Below, one piece after another: positions 1-8,662 of a stretch of DNA of 64,000 nucleotides. Under the pieces are notes generated by a model. It did no database searches. It worked only from the letters and a program-made list of their open reading frames with translations, and was not told the DNA's origin. Every line of letters begins with the position of its first letter. Position 1 is the stretch's first letter. A program made the position numbers and the translations under genes. The DNA is from Gammaproteobacteria bacterium (lineage in GTDB: Bacteria > Pseudomonadota > Gammaproteobacteria > Pseudomonadales > Porticoccaceae), in contig JAGPUW010000002.1 in assembly GCA_018069465.1 (NCBI GenBank), positions 111,190 through 175,189 on the forward strand. Reading direction: 5' to 3'.

Positions 1-197
1 ATATGTGACTTGCAGGCCTGACCGACACTAACGCACTCTTGCGCCGCAGCAACCAGAGTCTTTGAATAGGCCGTCTTATGGTTGGCGTGAGGGGCGGAGG
101 CTAACAAGCCTGGGCTAATACTCAGCGCCGAGGCCGCCGCCGCCAGGCCCAGAAATTGTCGTTTAGAAACAGAAGTTTTTGAAGAGGGAGTATCCAT
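1..197 (-). CDS. Csp-type four-helix-bundle copper-storage protein (partial, 3' end outside window)
   Basis: This is the N-terminal 65 codons of a gene read leftward from an ATG at 197 and cut by the window edge. The product begins with a Tat-like signal: a KR-QFLG motif at residues 12-17 (Lys-Arg instead of Arg-Arg), then an Ala-rich hydrophobic stretch to about residue 35. The mature start contains C55 and C62 followed by H65, a C-x6-C-x2-H pattern in an alpha-helical context. This pattern is typical of the Csp/DUF326 four-helix bundles that store Cu(I) on cysteines inside the helices. Export would place it in the periplasm, as for Csp1. The copper-type RND operon beyond rsmI supports a metal role. 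Only the first helix is visible, so the assignment is probable rather than proven. Confidence 0.62.
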   Translation of the reverse strand, partial: MDTPSSKTSVSKRQFLGLAAAASALSISPGLLASAPHANHKTAYSKTLVAAAQECVSVGQACKSH

Positions 198-245
198 GAT
201 AATGGCCTTTTTTTGGGTGTTTTTGTGTTTGGCTACTGCTCTAAC

Positions 246-273
246 AGTGTATAACAAACATAGCGCCAGGCAA
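246..273 (-). promoter_or_regulatory. possible sigma70 promoter of the Csp-like gene
   Basis: On the minus strand TTGCCT (268-273) and TACACT (246-251) are separated by 16 bp, about 50 bp upstream of the ATG at 197. Each hexamer matches consensus at four of six positions. No CueR- or CusR-type operator is recognisable. The rest of 198-484 shows no gene I can support. Confidence 0.3.
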
Positions 274-484
274 GGAGGGCTTGGGCAGCGGTTTTATTAG
301 TGGGTCTTACTAGTCCACGGGGTTACAAGCGCCTACTAATCACAAGTGCACCAGTCCGACGGCAAGCACAGCTATCGGCGACCTCAGTAGCAGGGCGGCG
401 GTCACTCGCGTGGAATATTTTAGGGCTCTACTGCTGTATCCTTGCGGGCCAAATTGATACCGCAACTGTGAGAAGGGCTGACTG

Positions 485-1339
485 ATGACAGGTACACTTT
501 ATGTCGTAGCAACACCCATCGGCAACATGGGAGATATCAGCGCCCGCGCCATCGAGGTGTTAACCGCGGTAGATTTAATCGCCGCCGAGGACACCCGCCA
601 CAGTGGCCGCCTGCTCGGCCATTTTCAAATTACCACGCCGCTGGTGGCCTACCACGACCACGGAGCTGAAGCCCAGGGCGAGCGTATTTTCGCGGCGCTG
701 GATGCGGGCAAAGATGTGGCGTTGATTTCCGATGCCGGCACGCCCCTGGTTTCAGACCCGGGTTACCGGCTGGTGCGCAGTGCTCGCTTAAAGGCTTATA
801 AAGTCGTGCCATTGCCCGGCGCCTGTGCGGCCATCACCGCCCTCAGTGCCGCCGGTTTGCCCAGTGACCGCTTCTGCTTTGAAGGTTTTTTACCCGCGAA
901 ACAGAGCCAGCGGCGCAAGGCGCTGGAGGGTCTGCTGACAGAAACGCGCACCTTAATTTTTTACGAGGCCCCCCATCGTATTGTCGCCACCCTTGACGAT
1001 CTTTGTGAGGTTTTTGGCGCGGCGCGGGAGGTCACCCTGGCCCGTGAGCTGAGTAAAACCTATGAGACGATATTGAGTGGCAGCCTTGGCGAGCTGGTGC
1101 TTCAGGTGAGCAGTGACCCCAATCAGCAGAAGGGGGAGATGGTGCTGGTGGTGCGTGGTTTCGATGGCGTTGTCGAGAGCGCTCAGGCGATGGAGGAGCA
1201 GCGGGTATTGAGCCTGCTACTCGCCGATTTACCCGTCAAACAGGCCGCGACATTAGCGGCAAAAATAACCGGCGGCCAGCGCAATGCGCTGTATAAAATG
1301 GCTTTAGCGTTAAAGCAAGATAGCCAGGCTGGCGCTTGA
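485..1339 (+). CDS. rsmI: 16S rRNA (cytidine(1402)-2'-O)-methyltransferase RsmI
   Basis: RsmI 2'-O-methylates C1402 of 16S rRNA, next to the N4-methylation made by RsmH, which is also encoded in this window. The 284-residue length is normal. The family's SAM-binding tetrapyrrole-methylase fold is visible as PIGNMGDISARA near residue 12, AEDTRHSGRLL near 35, SDAGTPLVSDPGY near 80, and a LPGACAAITAL motif near 105. The ATG at 485 gives the usual short N terminus. In pseudomonads rsmI lies close to rnpB and mraZ. Here about 10 kb of accessory genes separates rsmI from rnpB, so the interval looks like an insertion site. Confidence 0.96.
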   Translation: MTGTLYVVATPIGNMGDISARAIEVLTAVDLIAAEDTRHSGRLLGHFQITTPLVAYHDHGAEAQGERIFAALDAGKDVALISDAGTPLVSDPGYRLVRSARLKAYKVVPLPGACAAITALSAAGLPSDRFCFEGFLPAKQSQRRKALEGLLTETRTLIFYEAPHRIVATLDDLCEVFGAAREVTLARELSKTYETILSGSLGELVLQVSSDPNQQKGEMVLVVRGFDGVVESAQAMEEQRVLSLLLADLPVKQAATLAAKITGGQRNALYKMALALKQDSQAGA

Positions 1340-1526
1340 ATAGGCAGGTCCAACAACGGCAAAAAGCTTAAGCTTATTCCTCCATTCTATAGTTGTTTCT
1401 ACCCTTATATTCCCTCCCTCCGCTACAATCCCTGCGTTTAAAAGCGCTCGATTTTTAATTTCGTTAGTTAATACAACAGCTTAGTAAGGTTGACGTAAAA
1501 GTCCGCCACTTTATTGGGAATATAAA

Positions 1527-2936
1527 ATGATTCGAATAGCTAAGGCCAGGCCCTCCTGGTGTCACTTGCCCTTTAACCAGCCCCTGGGGTTCGGTTTACA
1601 GCGCAGCCTGCTCATTGCCGCGCTTGTCACCTGCAGTAGTCAGGCGCTGGCAGCCGGTGATGACCGCGAGGCACTGCTCAAACGCATTGTCGAACTCGAG
1701 GCAAAAATTAGTCGCATGGATTCCATTGAAAGACGTCTACGCGAACTTGAAACCACGGCGGTGCTGTCGGATCCCGAGACCTATGTCAGCAAGGTTGAAA
1801 TCTTTGTCGATGACGACGGTGTGGAGCACCCGACTAAGCAGCCGGGCAGCCACTCGGTGGTCACCTATCAACGCGAGCGCGTTTATCGTCGCCAGACCAT
1901 CAATGAAAAAATTGAAGATGCGCTGTCCGGTGACGCGTCCAGTCGGGTGCAGGTGGGCGTTGATGCGGCCATCACCATGCAGTACGCCAATCAGCAAGAC
2001 GGCGATGGTGGCGATGCCGATGGCGAATTTTATCAGTTGGCATCGATGGATCTTTATTTCACCGCAGAGCTGGCTAAAAACACTATTTTCTATGCCGATA
2101 TCGTCGGCTTGAGCGGCACCACGCCGGGCAGTGAAATTGGCGGCCTGACCGATATTAATGGTTATACCGCGCGCCTGCGCGAGAACGATGACCAGCTCAA
2201 TGATTTGAGCCTGCGCGAGGCCTGGTTGCAAACCCAGCTCTTTGATCAGCAGCTCTCGCTGACCATTGGTCGTATCGACTTGACCAGTTTCTTCGATGGT
2301 AACGCCGTGGCCAATGACGAGACCTCGCAGTTTTTAAGCGACGCTCTGGTCAATAACCCAATGCTGGGCCTGTCTGAAAACGGTGCCGGTATGGCCGGTG
2401 TCTACGATCCCAAAAACGGGTTTACCGTGAAGCTCGGTTATCAGCAAAGTGACAGCACGGCGACCAATTTGTCCGACTCGCTGTTTCAAATGGCGGAAGT
2501 GGGCTATCAGTTCAACCCCTTCGGCACCGGCGTGGGCAACTACCGCGCTTGGTATCGCAGCAACAACAATGACAACGGCGGCAGCCTCAGCGGCTACGGC
2601 TTGAGTCTCGACCAGAAGGTGTCTGCGGGCATCACCGTATTTGGCCGTTATGGCGAGGCTGAAACGCTGGCGGGTGATGACGATGAGTTCTTCAGTGGCG
2701 GTGTGCAGTTTAGCGATGGCTTCGGTTTTAACCCCAATGATGTCTGGGGTCTTGGCTTTGCCAACACCGTGTTGGGCAATGATGATGAGGAAACCTTGTT
2801 TGAGGGTTACTACACCATGAGCCTCGCCGAGCGCCTGGCGCTGTCCTTTCACTTGACCTATATCGAAGAAGAACCCGATGGTGCAGACGACTTTAGTTAT
2901 CTGGTACCGGGCTTTCGTCTTCAGGCAAGCTATTAG
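1527..2936 (+). CDS. OprB-like outer-membrane porin with N-terminal coiled coil
   Basis: The 469-residue precursor has a signal sequence ending near residue 43 (QALA-AGDD). A short heptad-rich coiled coil follows at about residues 46-73, then a long beta-strand-rich region ending in an aromatic-terminated strand (LQASY), as expected for a BamA-inserted barrel. The segment FFDGNAVANDETSQF and the following NNPMLG resemble the conserved core of carbohydrate-selective OprB porins. It is the first gene of an operon-like run with a beta-propeller protein, an RND adaptor and a CusA-like pump. No TolC/CusC-type factor is present, so a role as outer-membrane exit or metal-related porin is possible but unproven. 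The fold is supported; the substrate is unknown. Confidence 0.68.
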   Translation: MIRIAKARPSWCHLPFNQPLGFGLQRSLLIAALVTCSSQALAAGDDREALLKRIVELEAKISRMDSIERRLRELETTAVLSDPETYVSKVEIFVDDDGVEHPTKQPGSHSVVTYQRERVYRRQTINEKIEDALSGDASSRVQVGVDAAITMQYANQQDGDGGDADGEFYQLASMDLYFTAELAKNTIFYADIVGLSGTTPGSEIGGLTDINGYTARLRENDDQLNDLSLREAWLQTQLFDQQLSLTIGRIDLTSFFDGNAVANDETSQFLSDALVNNPMLGLSENGAGMAGVYDPKNGFTVKLGYQQSDSTATNLSDSLFQMAEVGYQFNPFGTGVGNYRAWYRSNNNDNGGSLSGYGLSLDQKVSAGITVFGRYGEAETLAGDDDEFFSGGVQFSDGFGFNPNDVWGLGFANTVLGNDDEETLFEGYYTMSLAERLALSFHLTYIEEEPDGADDFSYLVPGFRLQASY

Positions 2937-2997
2937 TCATCGCGCATTCAATAATAGAGCGTTGAATTTAACGTATTTAATTTAAGGGATTCATATA

Positions 2998-4182
2998 ATG
3001 TTTAGTAATAAACGCTTTGTAAGGCAGCTGCAGGCTGTCTTTATTGGCCTGCTGGCAACAGTGAGCCTCAATGCCCAGGAAATAAAAATTGCCGACCCAG
3101 CGTCGGTGGTGGTGATCGTTAATCGCGATTCCAACGACATCAGTTTTATGGATATTAAAAGCCATAAAATCGTTGGCAAGGTGTTTCTCGGCAATAACGT
3201 CAACCCGCACATGGCGATGATGTCCAGCGACGGTCGCTGGGTGGTCACCGGCGGTACTCGCGCCAATAAGGCCTACATTATCGATGTCGCGACGCTGACC
3301 TTGAAAAAGGAAATCGCCGTGGGTTTTGCCCCCGAGCATTTGGCCTTCTCGCCCGATGGTCGCTACTACTACCAGGGCAATCCCGATGGCGACTCCATTT
3401 CGGTGATCGACATGGTCTCGATGAGTGTCATCAAAACCATCGAAGGTTTGGCTGAGCCGCTTAACATCACCTTTACCCCCGACGGTTCCAAGGCTTATGT
3501 TGCCAACTACGGCTCCCACTGGGTGGGTGTGATCGACGTCAGTCGCCACGAGTTGCTGAAGAAGATCCACGTCGGCAGCGCACCCGCTCTTGCCGCCCTC
3601 GACCCCGAGCGCTACCTCGGTGGTATTAAAGGTGTCTCCAATGTCAGTATCAGTAATGACGGGCGCTACCTCTACGCCGCCGATGGCGATTTGGGTATCG
3701 TTACGGTTATCGATTCGCGGGAAGATAAAGTCATTAAAAAGATTCAGGTGGGTGCCGACCCTTGGCGCGCCTATATGAGCCACGATGGTCGCTACGCGGT
3801 CACGGCCAACAATGGCGATGAGACAATTTCTATTATCGACACTCAGGTTAACGAAGTTGTCGCCACCCTGGAGGCGGGGCCTGAGATGATGGGCATTAAC
3901 TTTGCCGCCGATAAGGCTTTCGTGATCAGTTCCACCACCGGCTTTCTTTATGTCTACGACATGAAGAGCTTGAAGGCGGCGGGGCGTATTAAAATTGGTC
4001 ATGTGCAGATTGAAACATCGACCACGGATACTGCCGACGCCAAGCTTTATCTGGCTAGCTCAACGGATAATTCTGTCTATATTATCGATGCGAAAACAGA
4101 AAAAGTTGAGCGCGTTGCCAATGTCGGGCTCTATCCCTGGGGAACTCACATTCTCGACAGCAAAGACAACTACTGTCACTGA
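2998..4182 (+). CDS. periplasmic YVTN-family beta-propeller protein
   Basis: This 394-residue protein has an N-terminal signal peptide (cleavage near residue 26, LNAQE). It then carries about seven repeats of the YVTN/YncE propeller type. Repeat signatures include SDGRWVVTGG, SPDGRYYYQG, TPDGSKAYVANYG and SNDGRYLYAADG, each followed by a strand such as ISVIDMVS or VTVIDSRE. Such propellers are periplasmic scaffolds or binding proteins; some cluster with metal or cytochrome systems. It has a clear Shine-Dalgarno (AAGGGA) and sits between the porin and the RND adaptor, so co-transcription is likely. No catalytic residues or heme-binding motif are visible, and I cannot assign a ligand. Confidence 0.8.
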   Translation: MFSNKRFVRQLQAVFIGLLATVSLNAQEIKIADPASVVVIVNRDSNDISFMDIKSHKIVGKVFLGNNVNPHMAMMSSDGRWVVTGGTRANKAYIIDVATLTLKKEIAVGFAPEHLAFSPDGRYYYQGNPDGDSISVIDMVSMSVIKTIEGLAEPLNITFTPDGSKAYVANYGSHWVGVIDVSRHELLKKIHVGSAPALAALDPERYLGGIKGVSNVSISNDGRYLYAADGDLGIVTVIDSREDKVIKKIQVGADPWRAYMSHDGRYAVTANNGDETISIIDTQVNEVVATLEAGPEMMGINFAADKAFVISSTTGFLYVYDMKSLKAAGRIKIGHVQIETSTTDTADAKLYLASSTDNSVYIIDAKTEKVERVANVGLYPWGTHILDSKDNYCH

Positions 4183-4241
4183 CTGTCGTTGAAAAGACAG
4201 CTGCGCTCACTCACTGAAAGGTCTGTGTTATTTTATCTGCC

Positions 4242-5015
4242 ATGCAATCCACGACAATACTAAAGCTGTCGATCGCACTGCTCCTGCTGCTGGGTATTAG
4301 CCTGGCGCAGGGGCACGGCGTGCGCGATCGAACGAGGACAGCGGATTTAAAGCGTGATGCCAGTGCGGGCACGGTGAGTGCCAGTCAGGCGCTTGAGCTG
4401 ACGCTGACCCTGGTTGAAGTGGCACCCCAGATGCTGCAAACCTGGATTCGCACGGCGGCCACTATTGATGAAGCGGGTCGGGTTTTGAGTGCGACGCTTT
4501 GTTCCCCGGAAAAGCAACTGCTGAAACTGGCTCAGCGGGTGCGCGCTTTTCCACCCGATTCTAAATCCTCTGTTTATCAAGCAAGAATTGCCGCGCTGCG
4601 CGTCGAGGGTGACTGCCTGCATGTCGACGCTAAACTGGCGGGCCAAGCCTATGAGCGCAGCCCGCTTTATGTGATGGAAATTATTACTCAGCGGGGGCAG
4701 TTTCTGGCCATCCCCAGCGAGGCGATTATCGAAGAGGGTGAGCGACAAATTGTCTATGTCTACACGGGGGCGAAGGCGGAGACTGCCGAGGGCGATGTCG
4801 ATGTCGAGGGCAATGCAGAAAACAATCAGCAGCAGGGCCAGTATGTGCCCCGCCAAATTCACCGGGGCCTGCAGGGCGAGCTCTATACGGAAGTTCTCCA
4901 CGGTTTAAAAGCAGGGGAGCAGGTGGTCACCCTGGGCAGCTTTTTTATCGATGCCGACTACAAATTAAAATCCAGCAAAAAAGCGACAATGAGTAATGCT
5001 CACCACCATCATTAG
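4242..5015 (+). CDS. short periplasmic adaptor of a CusBA-type RND efflux pump
   Basis: The protein has 257 residues, against about 400 for CusB. After a signal peptide (to about residue 24) it retains beta-barrel-like and membrane-proximal segments typical of metal RND adaptors. Examples are the stretch around LAIPSEAIIEEGERQ near residue 157 and the C-terminal block GLKAGEQVVTLGSFFIDADYK near 225-245. I see no room for the long coiled-coil hairpin that normally reaches the outer-membrane factor. An acidic insert (residues 181-196) and a C-terminal AHHHH are additional features; the histidines could bind metal. Its last 20 bases overlap the start of the pump gene, indicating translational coupling. 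Confidence 0.78.
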   Translation: MQSTTILKLSIALLLLLGISLAQGHGVRDRTRTADLKRDASAGTVSASQALELTLTLVEVAPQMLQTWIRTAATIDEAGRVLSATLCSPEKQLLKLAQRVRAFPPDSKSSVYQARIAALRVEGDCLHVDAKLAGQAYERSPLYVMEIITQRGQFLAIPSEAIIEEGERQIVYVYTGAKAETAEGDVDVEGNAENNQQQGQYVPRQIHRGLQGELYTEVLHGLKAGEQVVTLGSFFIDADYKLKSSKKATMSNAHHHH

Positions 5016-8000
5016 CGGTGTTATCCGTTATAAAATCCTGGTGCTGCTGCTTTTTGCAGCGGCCACGGGCCTCAGCTTGTACGCCCTTCGCTCGGCTCCA
5101 CTCGATGCCATTCCCGATATTTCCGACCCGCAAATTGTCGTCTATGCCAAATGGGCGCGCAGCCCAGAGCTGCTTGAGAGCGAAGTCACCGGGCCTATTA
5201 TTCAGGCCTTAAAAGGTTCGTCAAATATTCAGTCCATTCGGGCCACCTCTCATCTGGGCTACTCCTTTATCTACGTCATTCTTAAAGACGCGGATCATCG
5301 TCAGCAGGTGAGGCAGCGGGTGCTGGATGAAATTAATGCCCTGCGCTCGCAACTGCCCGCCGATGCCAACGTTAGCCTCGGCCCCAATGCCAGCAGCATG
5401 GGCTGGATTTATGAATACGCCCTGCGCGACCACAGCCAGACCCACGACCTGCGCGAACTGCGCTTGCTGAATGAAGGCCTGATCGAGTCGGCCTTAGAGA
5501 CAGTGCCGGGGGTGGCTGAGGTGGCGACGGTCGGCGGACTGGTGAGGCAGGTTGAATTAAAGATTTTCCCCCCTCTGCTGGCCGCGACCGGTATTTCCCT
5601 GCGCCAGCTAGTCACGGCATTAGAGGAGGTGTTCCAACAAGTTGGCGGGCGCACCATTGAGCTGACCAACCGCGACTACCAGCTGCGCGCCGGGGTGAAC
5701 AGCGATGAGCTCGACAAGCTGGAGCTAATTGTTGTCGGTCGCGATAAACAGGGCCGCCCGGTATCGCTGAAAGATATCGGCTACCTGCAGGTCAACTACG
5801 ACCTGCGGCGCGGTATTGCCGACTTAGACGGCGAGGGCGAAGTGGTGGGTGCCATCGTCATTATGGAGCAGGCGCAGAACGTACTGGCCGTCTCCCATGC
5901 CCTCGATGTCCAGCTGGAGAAAATTCAGGCTGAGCTGCCCGAGGGCATTGAAATTGTTACCACCTATAATCGCTCGCAGTTGATCACTGCCTCGCTGGTG
6001 AATTTCTCCAGCGCCCTGGCTTACGAATTACTGGTGGTGATGCTGGTGATTTTCTGGGCGCTGCGCAATGGCCGCGCCGCCGTCGCCCCGGTGGTGGTGA
6101 TACTTCTCGGTTGCCTGTTTACCGTGCTGCCCCTGTCGTTTTTTGGTCAAACCATCAACCTGCTGTCGCTGGCGGGTTTGGCGATCGCCATTGGCGAAAT
6201 GGCCGATGCGACGATAGTCATTGTCGAAAACTGCACCACCGAGCTGGCCCGGCAAAAGAGCCGTTTAGGGCGCGAGTTAAGCGCCCAGCAAAAGATCGAC
6301 ACTATTATTCAGGCTACCGCGCGGATGACGCGCCCGCTGTTGTTTTCTCTGCTGATTATTCTGGTGTCTTTTTTGCCGGTGTTTTTTCTGGGTGAGCGCG
6401 AAGGGCGGCTGTTTGACCCCCTCGCCTACGGCAAAACACTGGCCATGGGTTTTTCGACACTACTGACTTTATTTTTGCTGCCGGTGATTATTGTTTGGAT
6501 CTTTAAAGGCAAAACGATCCCGCTGCAGCCCGAGCGGGAAAGCGGCTTTGTGCGGCTCTACCGGCGTTCACTGCGGGCCTCCATTGAGCATCGCTATTGG
6601 TTTCTCAGTGGCAACATCGTTTTATTACTGCTGGCGCTGGTGCTGGCCAGTGGCTTTCAACGGGACTACATGCCGGAAATGGAGGAGGGCTCCATTCTCT
6701 ATATGCCCACCACGCTGCCGAGTTTGCCGACCCGCGAGGCGGGTTGGATATTGCAGCAAATGGATAAAAAGATTAAAGCCTTCCCCGAAGTTGAGCGGGT
6801 TTTTGGCAAGCTGGGGCGGGCCGATACCGCTACCGACCCGGCACCCACGACGATGATAGAAACCACGATATTACTCAAGCCAAAAGCCCAGTGGCGTGAG
6901 GGCATGACGAAAGCCAAATTAATTGCCGAGCTGGACGCCAGTTTGCAAATTGTTGGCTACGTCAATAGCTGGACTCAGCCCTTGGCCGGGCGGGTGATCA
7001 TGCAGGACACCGGTATTCAAAGCCCGGTGGGTATTAAAGTGAAGGGTCTGGAAATCCCGGTGATTGAAAGTATCAGCCAGCAAATCGAAAGCCTGTTGCG
7101 GGACTTTCCCGGTACCGGCTCGGTGCTTGCCGAGCGCATTTCTGAAGGCTACTACGTCGACGTGCAACATGACCTGCAAGGTCTCGCCGAGCAGGGCGTG
7201 AAAGTCGACGAAGCCATGCTCACCGTACGCTTTGGTATCGGCGGTGAAAGCGTGGTGAATATTCGCCAGGCCGACAAGACCGTGGTGCCCCTGAGCATGC
7301 AGTATTCGCCGGAATATATCGATACTTTGGACAAGGTTCGCCACACGCCGGTACTGACGGTTGATGGCCGCTCGGTGCCACTGAAATCTATCGCCGATGT
7401 CGCGGTGCGTAAAATGCCCGAAATGATCCGCAATGATAATGGTGCACTGGCGGGCTATATTTACATCGACCTGCAAGACACCACCAGCGCCGACTATGTC
7501 AGCGCAGCCCGCGACTATTTGGCAGAGAAGCTGACACTGCCCCCCGGCTATTCTCTGGAATGGACCGGCACCTATCGCTACGCCGAAGAGGCGCAAGCGC
7601 GCCTGGCGTGGATTATTCCCATCACCCTGGTGTTGATGTTCGCCCTGCTGATGCTGGCCTTTCGCTCGCTATTTGAAAGCTCACTGATTTTACTGTCCGC
7701 GCCCTTCGCCTTGATCGGTGGCGTGGTGTTGCAATGGGCACTGGGTTTCACCCTCACTACCGCCGTGGTGATTGGCTATATCGCCGTGCTCGCGGTGGCG
7801 ATTCAAACAGGCATCTTGATGATCGAGTTTATTCGCGATGCCCTGGCCAATCGCGCCGAGGGGGAGGCCTACATGGACGCGGTGATCGATGGTTCCGTGG
7901 CCCGCCTGCGCCCGAAGTTGATGACGGTGGCGACCACGGTACTGGGCTTGCTGCCCATTATTCTGGCCTCGGGTTCGGGTATGGATATCACCAAACCCAT

Positions 8001-8109
8001 CGCCGCGCCGAGCATCGGCGGCATGGTCAGCTCGACGATTTATGTGCTGTTTTTAATTCCCTGCCTGTTTGCGATTGGCGAGGATTTTCGGAATAAGCGC
8101 ATTGATTAA
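4996..8109 (+). CDS. CusA/CzcA-family heavy-metal RND efflux pump
   Basis: This 1037-residue inner-membrane proton antiporter aligns end to end with CusA in my reading: 12 predicted transmembrane helices and two large periplasmic loops. The TM4 motif IGEMADATIVIVEN carries the proton-relay aspartate (D404). The three methionines that bind Cu(I)/Ag(I) in CusA (M573, M623, M672) correspond to M570 in LYMPTTLP, M620 in TTMIETT and M669 in VIMQDTG. This favours copper or silver over the Zn/Co/Cd group. It starts inside the adaptor gene. No sensor kinase/regulator pair and no CusC-type outer-membrane factor is adjacent, so the exit channel is either encoded elsewhere or supplied by the operon's porin. 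Confidence 0.92.
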   Translation: MLTTIISGVIRYKILVLLLFAAATGLSLYALRSAPLDAIPDISDPQIVVYAKWARSPELLESEVTGPIIQALKGSSNIQSIRATSHLGYSFIYVILKDADHRQQVRQRVLDEINALRSQLPADANVSLGPNASSMGWIYEYALRDHSQTHDLRELRLLNEGLIESALETVPGVAEVATVGGLVRQVELKIFPPLLAATGISLRQLVTALEEVFQQVGGRTIELTNRDYQLRAGVNSDELDKLELIVVGRDKQGRPVSLKDIGYLQVNYDLRRGIADLDGEGEVVGAIVIMEQAQNVLAVSHALDVQLEKIQAELPEGIEIVTTYNRSQLITASLVNFSSALAYELLVVMLVIFWALRNGRAAVAPVVVILLGCLFTVLPLSFFGQTINLLSLAGLAIAIGEMADATIVIVENCTTELARQKSRLGRELSAQQKIDTIIQATARMTRPLLFSLLIILVSFLPVFFLGEREGRLFDPLAYGKTLAMGFSTLLTLFLLPVIIVWIFKGKTIPLQPERESGFVRLYRRSLRASIEHRYWFLSGNIVLLLLALVLASGFQRDYMPEMEEGSILYMPTTLPSLPTREAGWILQQMDKKIKAFPEVERVFGKLGRADTATDPAPTTMIETTILLKPKAQWREGMTKAKLIAELDASLQIVGYVNSWTQPLAGRVIMQDTGIQSPVGIKVKGLEIPVIESISQQIESLLRDFPGTGSVLAERISEGYYVDVQHDLQGLAEQGVKVDEAMLTVRFGIGGESVVNIRQADKTVVPLSMQYSPEYIDTLDKVRHTPVLTVDGRSVPLKSIADVAVRKMPEMIRNDNGALAGYIYIDLQDTTSADYVSAARDYLAEKLTLPPGYSLEWTGTYRYAEEAQARLAWIIPITLVLMFALLMLAFRSLFESSLILLSAPFALIGGVVLQWALGFTLTTAVVIGYIAVLAVAIQTGILMIEFIRDALANRAEGEAYMDAVIDGSVARLRPKLMTVATTVLGLLPIILASGSGMDITKPIAAPSIGGMVSSTIYVLFLIPCLFAIGEDFRNKRID

Positions 8110-8156
8110 TATGCCTAAATGGTGGGCGTCAGTGGTTATAAACAAGGTAGGTTGAG

Positions 8157-8546
8157 ATGATCTCAGGTAGTTGTCTTTGCGGCAAAGTGAGCTATGAAAT
8201 AGCAGGGGCGGTGGGTGATATTGTGCACTGCCACTGTATAAGCTGTCGCAAAGCACATGGCTCGGCCTTTTCGAGTGTGGCGGCGGTACAGCAGAGTGAC
8301 TTCACGCTGAAAGGTGAGGCCGCGCTCAGTGCCTATGAGTCATCGGCGGGCAAGACACGTTATTTTTGTTCTCACTGTGGCACCCATGTCTATGCTCAAA
8401 GAATTCACGCTGAACATATAATATTGCGCTTGGGTTCCTTAGATGTCGATCCAAAGAGCAGTGAAAAGGGGCATATTTGGGTATCTCAGAAAGCCAGTTG
8501 GTATTCAATCAACAGCATCTTGCCCACAGTCGACGAGTTTGATTAA
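8157..8546 (+). CDS. GFA/CENP-V-type zinc-binding protein
   Basis: This 129-residue protein has the cysteine pattern of the GFA (glutathione-dependent formaldehyde-activating) fold: C6-x-C8-G, the cluster C25-H-C27-x2-C30, and C71-x2-C74-G. These residues bind two zinc ions in the family. The length is typical for single-domain family members. Most paralogues lack proven formaldehyde activity, so the enzymatic name should not be transferred. It lies 47 bp downstream of the RND pump gene on the same strand and could be co-transcribed, though it has its own context and ends before a converging gene. Confidence 0.85.
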   Translation: MISGSCLCGKVSYEIAGAVGDIVHCHCISCRKAHGSAFSSVAAVQQSDFTLKGEAALSAYESSAGKTRYFCSHCGTHVYAQRIHAEHIILRLGSLDVDPKSSEKGHIWVSQKASWYSINSILPTVDEFD

Positions 8547-8607
8547 ACGTTGCGATAAAGCATGAGTCAGCATGAACGAGTGATTGCCGACCGGCGCTAT
8601 TAATCCG

Positions 8608-8636
8608 CGCTATACCTACAAAGGTGTAGCGGTTTT
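8608..8636. terminator. possible terminator between converging genes
   Basis: CGCTATACC (8608-8616) pairs with GGTGTAGCG (8623-8631) with one G-T wobble and a 6-nt loop, followed by GGTTTT. It lies between the 3' ends of the GFA gene and the haloalkane dehalogenase gene. The T-tract is short, so termination strength is uncertain. Confidence 0.4.
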
Positions 8637-8662
8637 AGGTTTATTCCATTTTATCCAACACC

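Noticed and set aside
300..485. Small open frame of 61 codons before rsmI
   Set aside because: It has no ribosome site or recognisable domain, and its composition looks random.
1489..1526. TTGACG upstream of the porin gene as a -35 element
   Set aside because: No acceptable -10 lies 16-18 bp downstream; the TATAAA is too close to the ATG.
2977..4002. 341-codon minus-strand frame opposite the beta-propeller gene
   Set aside because: The plus strand codes a clear YVTN propeller with a ribosome site; the long antisense frame follows from codon bias.
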